Notes under the pieces: model-generated
Databases searched by the model: none
The model's input: the letters and a program-made list of their open reading frames with translations, nothing else
What the model was told of the DNA's origin: nothing
In this document: positions 44,088 through 56,726 of the stretch, piece after piece
Position numbering within the stretch: position 1 is the stretch's first letter
How the letters are laid out: each line of letters starts with the position of its first letter
Source: Flavobacterium gelatinilyticum
GTDB taxonomy: Bacteria > Bacteroidota > Bacteroidia > Flavobacteriales > Flavobacteriaceae
DNA length: 64,000 nt
Direction: 5' to 3'
NCBI RefSeq assembly: GCF_027111295.1
Contig: NZ_CP114287.1
Span: 2,108,001 to 2,172,000 of the forward strand
Made by a program: the position numbers and the translations under genes

Positions 44088-44350
44088 ATTTAGTTGTTTT
44101 TTGAGTTAATAACATGTTAAACTTAAGAATACATTCTGTTAACAAAATATAATTTCGACAAATGACAATTTTGGAAAGGTGTTGGTATTACATTTATCTT
44201 TTTAGGGTACGAAAACGTTTTAAGTTGTAAGCTTAATCCTCTTTATTTACTGGACTCGCGCCGAATTAATCTAAACGTTTTATCCGTTCTTTGACACTAT
44301 TCGTTTTAATACCCTAAAAACGTTAAAAATATTCTTAAATTAAACTTAAA
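44088..44350 (-). promoter_or_regulatory. susC upstream region with three AACGTT-centred motifs
   Basis: GAAAACGTTTTA (core 44214-44219), TAAACGTTTTAT (44274-44279) and TAAAAACGTTAAAAA (44319-44324) are short palindromes centred on AACGTT, 60 and 45 bp apart. TAGGGTA and TACCCTA flank the group. Such AT-rich palindromes with a central CG resemble LacI-type operators. No perfect TAnnTTTG element was found; a near match (TATATTTTG) lies near 44143-44151. Confidence 0.45.
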
Positions 44351-46996
44351 TTAGTTCGAAACTTTAAAATTGGTTTTTAGTAAATCTGTCGAATTTCCTC
44401 CTACCATTACTTCAAAATCGCCGGGCTCTACAACCCTTTTCATTTGTCTGTTCCAGATAGATAATTCATCTTGTGTAAGCGTGAATTCTACATTTTTAGT
44501 TTCTCCTTTTTTGATGTTTAGTCTTTTAAAGCCTTTTAATGTTTTTTCCGGCGTAGTTACAGAACTGTATACATCATTAATGTATAGCTGCACCACTTCG
44601 TCACCATCAAGGTTTCCTGTATTCTTAACATCAACAGAAACTTTAATTTCTCCGTTTGGTTTAATTTCTTTTGTATTTAACTTCAAATTTGAATAAGCAA
44701 AGGTTGTATAACTCAAACCGTGACCGAATGAATATAACGGGTGTTCACTTTCTGCCACGTATTTATGAATAGCAGATGGTTTTTGATTATAATATATAGG
44801 TAACTGTCCTACTGATTTTGGAACCGTGATTGGCAGTCTTCCACCCGGATTGTAATCTCCAAATAAAACATCAGCTACAGCTCTTCCTCCAAATTCTCCC
44901 GGGAACCAGCCTTCAATTACTGCCGGAATATTTTCGGCAATCCAGTTTGTAGAAAGCGGACGACCATTTAATAACACACAAACTACCGGAGTTCCTGTTT
45001 TTTGAATCGCTTCAATAAATTCCTGCTGCATTCCGTGTAAATTCAAATCAGCAACATCTCTGTTTTCTTCAACCAATTCATTTGATTCTCCTAAAACTAC
45101 AATGGCAACATCTGCTTTTTTAGCTGCTTCGATTGCCGGCTGCATATCTACTTTTTCTAAGTTCCAACGCAAGTGAGCTCTGGCTCCCCAGCCTCCTTCC
45201 CACATTTCTATGCGGACTTTGTATTTTTTACCTGCTTCAATATTTTTTGGAGTAGTCACAATACTTGTTGCTCCTTTTGTCCAGTTGTCTATAACCAATT
45301 GATCATCGATCCACATTCTGATTCCGTCATCTGAACTTAAACCTAACCAGCCATCAAATGATTTATCTGACTGAATATAACCTGTCCAGCGAATAGAAAA
45401 ATCATCCACATTCACACCATCTCCAGGTGCCCAAGGCCAGTCAAATTCTAATTGGCTGTCAATACGGGTTAAAGCCGGAGCTCCTTCTAAATTTCTGTTA
45501 TTGAAATATTCTCCTTTTAATCCGTTTTGAGATCCGTCTGAAATAAATAAATATTTCGATGGGATAGCCTGTCCTTTTACAATCAGCGGTACACCTTCTT
45601 CATAAACCACATTAGCCGTTTTTCCCATTACTTGCTGTACGCCTTCAAAAACGGTTACTCCAACACTATTTTTAGGAGAATAACCTCCAAGCCTTGAAGC
45701 ATTTGCATTTGGTCCGATAACAGCAATGTTTTTAAGATTTTTGCTTAATGGTAAAATATTGTTATCATTTTTCAGTAAAACCATTGATTTTTGAGCCGCT
45801 TCTAAAGCTACTGCCTGGTTTTCTTTGGTATGAAATCGCTCTTTAATCAGGTTTTTTTCTGTAAACGGATTTTCAAATAATCCTAATAAGAATTTCAAAC
45901 GTAAAACGCCTCCCGCAGCACGGTCGATGTTTTCCATTGTCAGTTTCTTTTCGTTTACCAATTCAATGATGGTATTTTGCCAAAATTCATTTGAAAAATC
46001 ATAAAACTGCATATCAACGCCCGAAGAAACCGCTTCTCTGATACTTTCTTTTGGAGAATCAGAAACTTTATGAGTTGTTTGAATGTATTTTATAGCTCCT
46101 AAATCTGAAACCACAATTCCTTTAAAACCCCATTCTTTTCTTAAAACATCTGTTAATAACCAGCTGTTTGCAGCACAAGGAATTCCGTCTAATTCTGAGT
46201 ATGCACACATAGTTCCTAACGCACCGCCTTTTCTGAATGCTTTTTCGAATGAAGGAAGGTGATCTTCACGGGCCGAACGTTCCCCCACTAAAATTGGAGA
46301 AGAATTTCCTCCCGCTTGTGGAATACCGTGAACTGCAAAGTGTTTTGGTTCTGCAATAATAGAACGATCTGATTTTAAATCGTCTCCCTGCAATCCTTTG
46401 ATGAATGCCAAACCTATTTCACTGTTTAAGAAAGCATCTTCTCCAAAAGTTTCAGCAACTCTTCCCCATCTTGGTTCGCGTCCTAAATCTAAGTTTGGTC
46501 CAAAACCAAAATGCACTCCATGCGCTCTGGCTTCCATACCAATTACTTTTCCTACTTTATCTAAAACAGAAGTATCCCAAGTCGCACCAAGTCCAATGTT
46601 CATTGGGAAAGTGGTACTTCCTTCGTCTAAATATCCGTGAAGCATTTCACACATAATCAAAGCCGGAATTCCCCAACGGTTTCCTTTAATAACGTTTGTT
46701 TGAAGGTCGTTGATCATTTTTGCCGAACGCGGATAAAGATCATGAATCGCTCCAATTCCTAATTTTCCAATTTTTTCAGCTGATTTACCTTTAGCAAAAT
46801 CTTCTTTTTCTTTAAAAAAATCACCTCTGTACATATCCATCTGACGCACTTTTTCTTCAAGTGTCATACGGCTTAACAAGTCTTTTACTCTGTCTTCAAC
46901 AGGCGCTTGCGCATCTTGATACAGATACTTTTTCTGGGCGTGGGTCTGGTTTAAAAAACCAACAGCCATTACAAAAATAATGGCCGTTTTTCTCAT
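44351..46996 (-). CDS. Glycoside hydrolase family 3 enzyme with PA14 domain, exported
   Basis: About 881 residues from the ATG at 46996, which gives signal peptide MRKTAIIFVMAVGFLNQTHAQ; an ATG at 47011 adds five residues. GH3 (alpha/beta)8 domain with GREPRWGRVAETFGED and the nucleophile Asp in GIVVSDLGAI (about residue 303 of the longer form), the alpha/beta sandwich with an inserted PA14 carbohydrate-binding domain (GLKGEYFNNRNLEG...; about 500-640), and a C-terminal fibronectin-like domain. It is a retaining beta-glycosidase. Specificity (beta-glucosidase, beta-xylosidase, other) cannot be read; a beta-linked residue of complex glycans is plausible here. It follows GH92 after a short gap. 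Confidence 0.9.
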   Translation of the reverse strand: MRKTAIIFVMAVGFLNQTHAQKKYLYQDAQAPVEDRVKDLLSRMTLEEKVRQMDMYRGDFFKEKEDFAKGKSAEKIGKLGIGAIHDLYPRSAKMINDLQTNVIKGNRWGIPALIMCEMLHGYLDEGSTTFPMNIGLGATWDTSVLDKVGKVIGMEARAHGVHFGFGPNLDLGREPRWGRVAETFGEDAFLNSEIGLAFIKGLQGDDLKSDRSIIAEPKHFAVHGIPQAGGNSSPILVGERSAREDHLPSFEKAFRKGGALGTMCAYSELDGIPCAANSWLLTDVLRKEWGFKGIVVSDLGAIKYIQTTHKVSDSPKESIREAVSSGVDMQFYDFSNEFWQNTIIELVNEKKLTMENIDRAAGGVLRLKFLLGLFENPFTEKNLIKERFHTKENQAVALEAAQKSMVLLKNDNNILPLSKNLKNIAVIGPNANASRLGGYSPKNSVGVTVFEGVQQVMGKTANVVYEEGVPLIVKGQAIPSKYLFISDGSQNGLKGEYFNNRNLEGAPALTRIDSQLEFDWPWAPGDGVNVDDFSIRWTGYIQSDKSFDGWLGLSSDDGIRMWIDDQLVIDNWTKGATSIVTTPKNIEAGKKYKVRIEMWEGGWGARAHLRWNLEKVDMQPAIEAAKKADVAIVVLGESNELVEENRDVADLNLHGMQQEFIEAIQKTGTPVVCVLLNGRPLSTNWIAENIPAVIEGWFPGEFGGRAVADVLFGDYNPGGRLPITVPKSVGQLPIYYNQKPSAIHKYVAESEHPLYSFGHGLSYTTFAYSNLKLNTKEIKPNGEIKVSVDVKNTGNLDGDEVVQLYINDVYSSVTTPEKTLKGFKRLNIKKGETKNVEFTLTQDELSIWNRQMKRVVEPGDFEVMVGGNSTDLLKTNFKVSN

Positions 46997-47023
46997 TCTT
47001 AATTGTAACATAGTTGTGTTTGT

Positions 47024-49267
47024 TTAGTTTTGAATCACTTTAAGCTTTGTTCCATTCACAAAATCATCGTGCGAAATAAAAAAGCTGTTAAGTGATTTTC
47101 CGTTTAGCTCAATCGAATTGATTTTTCCATCATTATTGATTTGTCTTTCAATTACAATGCTTTCTTTTTTATAATATCTTGGATCTAATTTGATCGTAAT
47201 TCTATGAAACATTGGTGCTGTAATCGTGTAAACCGGATCTCCCGGAGAAATTGGGTAAATTCCCATCATCGAATACACTAACCAAGCCGACATTGTTCCG
47301 GTGTCGTCATTTCCTGGTAATCCTTTTGGTTCATTTTTGAAATGTTCTCTAACCAATCTTTTCACATGTTCTTGTGCTTTATATTCATCACCTTTCACAT
47401 AATTAAACAAAAACGGATTGGCGATGTCTGGTTCATTTGCCATATCAAATTGATTAATGTCGAAGATTTTCTGCAATTGGGCTGAAAAAGCTTTTTCACC
47501 GCCCATTAATTTCATTAATCCTTTAATATCATGCGGAACCATAAAATTATACTGCCAGGCATTTCCTTCGATAAAACCAACATTTTCTTCAAAATTAGCC
47601 CCGGAAGCAGGATCAAAAGGTTCGTACCAATTTCCGTTTGCAATTCTTGGGCGAAGTAAATTTAGATTCTTATCAAATAATTTTCTGTAGGATAACGAAC
47701 GTTCTTTAAAACGTTTTACATTGTCTTTGTCTCCAAATTCGTTGGCCATAAGCGAAATAGCATAATCTGAAATATTGTATTCCTGAGTCGTAGAAACGGG
47801 ACCTTTGTTGTCAGTTGTCAAATATCCTTTTTTGATATAATCTTTCAATCCCGGACGAAGCGGATTATTTTCAATATTATCGGCGCCTTTCAACATCGCA
47901 TAGTACGCTTTATTAACATCATAATCACGAATTCCTCTCATGTAAGTATCTGTAATAACAATACTTGCCGGATCTCCAACCATGGTAAAAGTTTCAGTCG
48001 AATTTAATTCCCATTTTGGTAACCAGCCGTTTTCATCAAACATCTCCAACATACTTTTTACCATATCAGATTGTTGTTTTGGATAAACCAATGACATTAA
48101 CTGATGCACATTTCTGTAGGTATCCCACAATGAAAATACGGTATAACGAGTATCTTTGGTTTTAGCAATTTTACTTCTTTTGATTACCGGATATTCTCCG
48201 TTAATATCATTTAAAGTGTTCGGATGGATTAGTGTATGATACAAAGCCGTATAGAAAATCGTATTGTCATCTTTTGAACCTCCTTCAACCAAAATTTTAG
48301 ATAATTCTTCGTTCCATTCGTTGTAGGTTTCTTTATAAATTGCGTCAAAAGATCTGTTACCCACTTCTTTTGCTAAGTTTTCACGGGCATTCTCGATACT
48401 TACGTACGAAATTCCGATCTTTACTTCAACCGTTTCTTGTTTGTCGAATTTATACGTAAAATAACTTCCAATACTATCACCTACAACAGTCTTAATGGTA
48501 TTATCCATCATTCTTGCTTTTCCGTTGTAACCCATCCATTGCGCTTCAACACCGTTGTATTTCGCAGGCTTTTTCCAAACTCCGAATTTATCGGCAGGTT
48601 TAGAAAATTGAGCCACAAAATAAACTGGGTAAGCATCTTCCGGGCTGTTGTAACAAAACGAGCCAACCGAACGCATTCCTTCAATTTCTGTCGATGACAC
48701 TACTTTTATCATTGCACCTTCTTCATTTGTTAAACCTAAACCAAGATTTAATAAAATATTAGACTGCCCTTTCGGGAAAGTGAATCTGCTGATCCCAACT
48801 CGTTTTGAAGCCGTGAATTCGCCTTTTACTTTGTACTTATCGATGTTTACACTGTAATAAGCCGCTTTTGCAACTTCATTAGAATAAGTAGAACCGTATT
48901 TTAAATGATCGATTTCTACTGCTCCAGTCGTTGGCATCAATAAAATTACGCCCAATTCCGGACAGCCAACTCCGCTTAAATTCACTTGGCTAAATCCAGT
49001 CAAAAAAGTATTTTCATTCACATACGGATTAGAAAGCCATTGACTGTCTTTTTCCATAGGAGTATTTTTTACTCCGGCCACATTAAACGGACTAATACTA
49101 GCCATTCCGCGCGGTGCAATTGGACCCGGAAAAGCAGCACCATAATTAGAAGTTCCAATAAGCGGATTAACAAAATCTGCAGGCTCCTGCGCAAAAATAG
49201 TGATGCTAAAAAACAGCATGTATAAAATACATGCTGTCTTAAATTTATATTTAGTATTTAAAACCAT
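47024..49267 (-). CDS. GH92 family alpha-mannosidase, exported
   Basis: 747 residues with signal peptide ending FFSITIFAQ. GH92 signatures: DFVNPLIGTSNYGAAFPGPIAPRGM at the N-terminus, GNAWQYNFMVPHD, GLPGNDDTGTMSAWLVYSMMGIYPISPGDPVY (catalytic region) near the C-terminus. These calcium-dependent inverting exo-mannosidases remove alpha-1,2, -1,3, -1,4 or -1,6 mannose from N-glycans; which linkage is not readable. A second GH92 lies at the right end of the window, so the locus may treat two linkages. It starts 11 bases after GH29 and is followed by GH3. Confidence 0.93.
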   Translation of the reverse strand: MVLNTKYKFKTACILYMLFFSITIFAQEPADFVNPLIGTSNYGAAFPGPIAPRGMASISPFNVAGVKNTPMEKDSQWLSNPYVNENTFLTGFSQVNLSGVGCPELGVILLMPTTGAVEIDHLKYGSTYSNEVAKAAYYSVNIDKYKVKGEFTASKRVGISRFTFPKGQSNILLNLGLGLTNEEGAMIKVVSSTEIEGMRSVGSFCYNSPEDAYPVYFVAQFSKPADKFGVWKKPAKYNGVEAQWMGYNGKARMMDNTIKTVVGDSIGSYFTYKFDKQETVEVKIGISYVSIENARENLAKEVGNRSFDAIYKETYNEWNEELSKILVEGGSKDDNTIFYTALYHTLIHPNTLNDINGEYPVIKRSKIAKTKDTRYTVFSLWDTYRNVHQLMSLVYPKQQSDMVKSMLEMFDENGWLPKWELNSTETFTMVGDPASIVITDTYMRGIRDYDVNKAYYAMLKGADNIENNPLRPGLKDYIKKGYLTTDNKGPVSTTQEYNISDYAISLMANEFGDKDNVKRFKERSLSYRKLFDKNLNLLRPRIANGNWYEPFDPASGANFEENVGFIEGNAWQYNFMVPHDIKGLMKLMGGEKAFSAQLQKIFDINQFDMANEPDIANPFLFNYVKGDEYKAQEHVKRLVREHFKNEPKGLPGNDDTGTMSAWLVYSMMGIYPISPGDPVYTITAPMFHRITIKLDPRYYKKESIVIERQINNDGKINSIELNGKSLNSFFISHDDFVNGTKLKVIQN

Positions 49268-49278
49268 AGGTTTCCTTC

Positions 49279-50763
49279 TTATCTGTTGATCGCTTCAATT
49301 TTTAAAGTCCACGCTTCTTTTGCAGGAAGGTTGTTTCTTAAACTTTCTGGAATAATTACTTTAAATCCATTTCCTTCTTTTGTCCATTTTAAAGAAGTTT
49401 TAGAACCTAACATCGTAATTTTTGTTCCTTTTTTAGGGCTGATAGATTTTACTATAACTTCTGCAGGAATTTTATCTTCTCCTTCTTTAGCTAAATAAAA
49501 TGCGAATACATTTCCTGCTTTATTTTGTGTAAAACAAATGTTTTCTTCTTTATAAGGCTCGATTGGTTTTGTGTTGTAAATCGCTGTACTGTTTACTTTC
49601 ATCCAGTCTCCGTATGCTTGTAATAAATCGTAAGCGCCTTTATCCCATTCTCCTTCAGGGCTTGGAGCCACGTTTAATAACAAGTTTCCGCCTTTTGCCA
49701 CAATATCAACTAACATGTGAATTCCTTGTCTTCCAGTCATGTACTCAGCTCCCGGAGAATAAGACCATCCTCCTCCGGCTGGAATACAAGATTCCCATGG
49801 GTAAGGCAAAGTTTTAGCAGGAACGCGTCCTTCCGGCGTTAAGTAGTTTTGGTTTTTACCATGAACTGCTCTGTCTACTACAATTAATCCTGGTTGTTTT
49901 TGACGTGCTTTTACAACCAATTCATCCATTTTCGGATCCTGATCTACCACTCTGTGTTTAATGAAACCGTTTTTAGATTCGTTTTCTGTAAACTTCTCAT
50001 CGTAGTTTTCTTTTAGATTTTGCTGATCTCTTTTTCTAACCCATCCTCCATCTAACCATAAGATGTCTACTTTTCCGTAGTTCGTTAAGATTTCTAAGAT
50101 TTGGTTGTGAGTAAAATCAACATATTTCTGCCATTTTTCAGGATATAAAGCAGGATCGTAGTTTACGTTTCTGTCGAATGGAGGAAAATACGGATCCCAG
50201 TAATTTTCGTTATGCCAGTCTGGTTTAGAGAAATAAGCTCCGGTTGAAATACCTTCACCTCTAAAAGAGTTGAAAATTTCTTTTAAAACGTCTGCTTTTG
50301 GATTTGTACTAAAAGGAACGTCTTTGTTCGTTATTTTATAATCAGAATATTTAGTATCATACATATTAAATCCGTCATGGTGTTTTGTTGTAAAAACCAT
50401 GTATTTCATTCCGGCATATTTAGCAGCTTTTGCCCATTTAGCAGGATCGAATTTCACAGGATTAAATGTTTTTCTCAATCCTTCATAATCGGCAATATAT
50501 TGATTGTAATTAGCAGGATTACTTCCTTTTTTACGCTCACACCAACCGTAATCTTCTGGACAGATTGACCAAGATTCTACAATTCCCCATTGGCTGTACG
50601 TTCCCCAGTGCATTAACAAACCAAATTTTTTGCCCTGCCACTCGTCTAAGTTTTTCAACACTAACGGATCTGTCTCTGGTACATAGCGCTCATCTTCATA
50701 AATGGCCTGCGAAAACATCTGAACCGAAAATAACATCGCGATTATGAATATTCCTTTTTTCAT
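49279..50763 (-). CDS. GH29 alpha-L-fucosidase, exported
   Basis: 494 residues with signal peptide MKKGIFIIAMLFSVQMFSQ. GH29 signatures: KFGLLMHWGTYSQWGIVESWS, MKYMVFTTKHHDGFNMYDTKYSDY, and the nucleophile Asp in VDILWLDGGW. It is a retaining alpha-L-fucosidase, releasing fucose from core or antennae of glycans. The acid/base residue is not certain in this family. It is transcribed with GH92 (11-base gap) and separated from the upstream GH20 by a 254-base gap with a dispersed repeat. Confidence 0.92.
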   Translation of the reverse strand: MKKGIFIIAMLFSVQMFSQAIYEDERYVPETDPLVLKNLDEWQGKKFGLLMHWGTYSQWGIVESWSICPEDYGWCERKKGSNPANYNQYIADYEGLRKTFNPVKFDPAKWAKAAKYAGMKYMVFTTKHHDGFNMYDTKYSDYKITNKDVPFSTNPKADVLKEIFNSFRGEGISTGAYFSKPDWHNENYWDPYFPPFDRNVNYDPALYPEKWQKYVDFTHNQILEILTNYGKVDILWLDGGWVRKRDQQNLKENYDEKFTENESKNGFIKHRVVDQDPKMDELVVKARQKQPGLIVVDRAVHGKNQNYLTPEGRVPAKTLPYPWESCIPAGGGWSYSPGAEYMTGRQGIHMLVDIVAKGGNLLLNVAPSPEGEWDKGAYDLLQAYGDWMKVNSTAIYNTKPIEPYKEENICFTQNKAGNVFAFYLAKEGEDKIPAEVIVKSISPKKGTKITMLGSKTSLKWTKEGNGFKVIIPESLRNNLPAKEAWTLKIEAINR

Positions 50764-50860
50764 CTTTATTCTATTTATAGTTTTTGTTTTTGTTCTTTCT
50801 ATTTAATTGTAAAACTTACATTTAACGAGTTGGACGTTTTGAGCCCAAATTCTCCTCATT

Positions 50861-50975
50861 TTTGTCATTTCGACGTAAGGAGAAATCTTCGTAAGTAACT
50901 CCTCAATCTTTGTCAATTCCCGAGTTTGATTTGCTTCGCTTATTCGCTATCGCCCGGGTCTCGTTCCTCTTAATT
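50861..50975. repeat. Dispersed intergenic repeat (TTGTCATTTCG family), copy 1
   Basis: Begins TTGTCATTTCGACGTAAGG and contains GAAATCTTCGTAAGTAACTCC, TTTGATTTGCTTCGCT and TCGCTATCGCCCGGG. A second copy at 56586-56715 shares the same order of blocks. The right inverted end is degenerate here. Confidence 0.7.
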
Positions 50976-51017
50976 ACAAACCGGGCGTAAAACTTTGACA
51001 AAGTTCATGCGGTATAA

Positions 51018-53336
51018 TTAGTTCACGACAATCTCATCCACAAACAGCCATGAACTTTCTCCTTTAGGGCTTTTCTTTAAGTTGCCTGCAATTACTTTTA
51101 CAAATCGTGCATTTTGTTTTTGAAAACTGATTTTAAAATCTTTCAATTCCGGAAGGGGATTTACAGCATACGGACGTGTAATTTTTCCAACCTGTTTGTA
51201 TTTTATTCCGTCATTAGAAACCAATACTTTTACTTCAACCGGAAAATTAACTCCTGCTCCCTGACTTTCTAAAGTTCCTACTAAAACTTGTTCTACGCTT
51301 TCCTGTTTTTGAAAATCAATTACCAGTTCCATATCGTTTACAAGCCATGCCTGCCACTGTCCGTCATGGAAATTTTTACTTCCTCTAATTGTGTTTACCA
51401 TTGTATTGGCATCACCTTTATAACTCTGATTAAAAGGAGTTAAATATTTTACTTTACTGGCAACTGCTTTATGGAAAATAATGGTATCGGTAAAGGTTTT
51501 TCCAACCGGTTTATCATCCTGAAACAAAGATGCTTTTAAGATTGTCGTTTCTGTAAACTCAATTGGACTTGTATATTTTACAGCGTGATGATCAATGTTT
51601 TTATCTCCTAAAACGTAACGGATATCCGGATTTGGAAACTCGTTTTTCAGCTCAACTTTGATTTTCTTATTTGCTAAATCAGCAGTTGAAGAAGCGGTTA
51701 CCAAATACGCACTTTTTGCATAATTGATTCCTAAATAATCGTAACGTTTTAGTAATGAAAACAATCTTGTTGTAAAATCATCCCAGTTACGTTTTTCTTT
51801 CGGGCTCCATAACGTTTCTGATAAAGCGGCCAGTCTTGGAAAAATCATATATTCAGAATCTTTTGGCAAGGCTAAATGTTCTGCCCATAAATTGGCTTGT
51901 CCTCCTAATATGTGCGCTGCTTCCTGAGGCGACATAGTTGGAACCACAGGATCAAATTTATACACTTCGTTTAACGGATTATAAGCATCAAAAGCCAATG
52001 GTTCCTCGTTTTGCGGACCCTGATAAAAGTTGAAATAACAAGGAGATTCCGGAGTCATAATAACGTCATGTCCCTGATCTGCTGCTTCGATTCCGCCTTT
52101 CGTTCCTCTCCAGCTCATTACTGTTGCATCCGGAGCAAGACCGCCTTCTAAAATTTCATCCCAGCCAATAACTTTTTTACCTTTTGAGTTAATGTACTTT
52201 TCCATGCGTTTTACAAAGTAGCTTTGTAATTCTTCTACGCTTTTAAGGTTATTGTCTTTGATTCTTTTCTGGCAGTGCGGACATTTTGCCCAATTGGTTT
52301 TCGTAGCTTCATCACCTCCAATGTGAATGTATTTGGAAGGAAATATGGTCATTACCTCGTCTAACACATTCTGCAGAAACTCAAACGTAGTTTCCTTTCC
52401 TGCACAATAGATATCAGTAATAGGCCATAATCCTCCTGATGGCACTCCAATACGCTGATCAAAACAAGCCAGTTCAGGATACGATGCAATAGCACTGCTT
52501 ACGTGTGCCGGCATTTCGATTTCCGGAATTACTTCGATGTTTTTTGATGCGGCATATTTTACGATTTCTTTTAATTCTTCCTGAGTAAAAAAGCCTCCGT
52601 ACGTTCCTTTTTGATCTGCCGTTACAGGAAGCCTGGCGTTCCAGGATAAGTTTTCCTGATCGACTCTCCAGGCACCTACTTCTGTTAGTTTTGGGTATTT
52701 TTTAATTTCGATTCTCCAGCCCTGATCGTCTACTAAATGCAGGTGCAAAACATTCATTTTGTGCATCGCCAAACGATCAATTGTGGCCAGAATATAATTT
52801 TTATCGAAGAAATGACGCGATAAATCGAGCATTAAACCTCTCCATTTAAAACGCGGTTCATCGTTAATCGTTAAACTTGGAATCTGCCATTTTGCAGATG
52901 AAACAGTATACGTACTTTCGATGGCTTCGGGAAGTAATTGTCTAATACTTTCCAAACCATACATAAATCCGGTATTGCTTTTTGCCGAAATAACAATATT
53001 TGTTGGATTTACATCCAGAATATATGCTTCATTTTTTAGATTCGGATCTACTTTAAACTGAACAAAATTACTTGCAGGAGCTTTTGCTGTAATTTCCGGT
53101 TTCCATCCGGCTGCAATTTCAAATTTAGAAGCCAGAGCATTTGCCGCTTCTTTCTGAAAATCGCCGTTAACTACAAATTTTGTATTTTTTGTAAATTCAA
53201 AAACACCTGTTTTTATAAAAGTCTGAGTTGGTTTTGGGATGATGCGAATGTCTTTTTCCGTAAACACTTTCTGAGCATACGAAGAAGTTACAAGAGCAAG
53301 AAAACCAATTATCAAATAAGATTTTATAATTCTCAT
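51018..53336 (-). CDS. GH20 beta-N-acetylhexosaminidase, exported
   Basis: 772 residues with signal peptide MRIIKSYLIIGFLALVTSSYAQ. An N-terminal GH20b domain (about 25-160) precedes the barrel: FKWRGLMLDLSRHFF, LHLHLVDDQGWRIEI, and the catalytic Asp342-Glu343 pair in HIGGDEATKTNW. A chitobiase-like and discoidin (F5/8 type C)-like C-terminus follows. It removes terminal beta-GlcNAc or GalNAc by substrate-assisted catalysis. Its start lies seven bases after the GH2 stop, so the two are co-expressed, which matches stepwise removal of Gal then GlcNAc from N-glycan antennae. Confidence 0.95.
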   Translation of the reverse strand: MRIIKSYLIIGFLALVTSSYAQKVFTEKDIRIIPKPTQTFIKTGVFEFTKNTKFVVNGDFQKEAANALASKFEIAAGWKPEITAKAPASNFVQFKVDPNLKNEAYILDVNPTNIVISAKSNTGFMYGLESIRQLLPEAIESTYTVSSAKWQIPSLTINDEPRFKWRGLMLDLSRHFFDKNYILATIDRLAMHKMNVLHLHLVDDQGWRIEIKKYPKLTEVGAWRVDQENLSWNARLPVTADQKGTYGGFFTQEELKEIVKYAASKNIEVIPEIEMPAHVSSAIASYPELACFDQRIGVPSGGLWPITDIYCAGKETTFEFLQNVLDEVMTIFPSKYIHIGGDEATKTNWAKCPHCQKRIKDNNLKSVEELQSYFVKRMEKYINSKGKKVIGWDEILEGGLAPDATVMSWRGTKGGIEAADQGHDVIMTPESPCYFNFYQGPQNEEPLAFDAYNPLNEVYKFDPVVPTMSPQEAAHILGGQANLWAEHLALPKDSEYMIFPRLAALSETLWSPKEKRNWDDFTTRLFSLLKRYDYLGINYAKSAYLVTASSTADLANKKIKVELKNEFPNPDIRYVLGDKNIDHHAVKYTSPIEFTETTILKASLFQDDKPVGKTFTDTIIFHKAVASKVKYLTPFNQSYKGDANTMVNTIRGSKNFHDGQWQAWLVNDMELVIDFQKQESVEQVLVGTLESQGAGVNFPVEVKVLVSNDGIKYKQVGKITRPYAVNPLPELKDFKISFQKQNARFVKVIAGNLKKSPKGESSWLFVDEIVVN

Positions 53337-53343
53337 ATCGTAA

Positions 53344-56567
<3,224 letters not shown>

Positions 56568-56585
56568 ATTTTTTTTGTTTTTAGT

Positions 56586-56715
56586 TTGTCATTTCGGCCG
56601 AAGGGAAAAATCGCGCTAGAAACTCCTCTGTCAATTCGTAAATCTTTGTCGATTAACTTGTGTGATTTGCTTCGCCTGTTCGCTATCGTCCGGGCTCCTT
56701 ACGTCGAAATAACAA
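56586..56715. repeat. Dispersed intergenic repeat (TTGTCATTTCG family), copy 2
   Basis: 130 bp with inverted ends: left TTGTCATTTCGGCCGAAGG, right CCTTACGTCGAAATAACAA. Inner blocks (AACTCCTC, GATTTGCTTCGC, TTCGCTATCG, CCGGG) match copy 1. No coding capacity; MITE-like. Confidence 0.75.
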
Positions 56716-56726
56716 TATTGCGTAAT

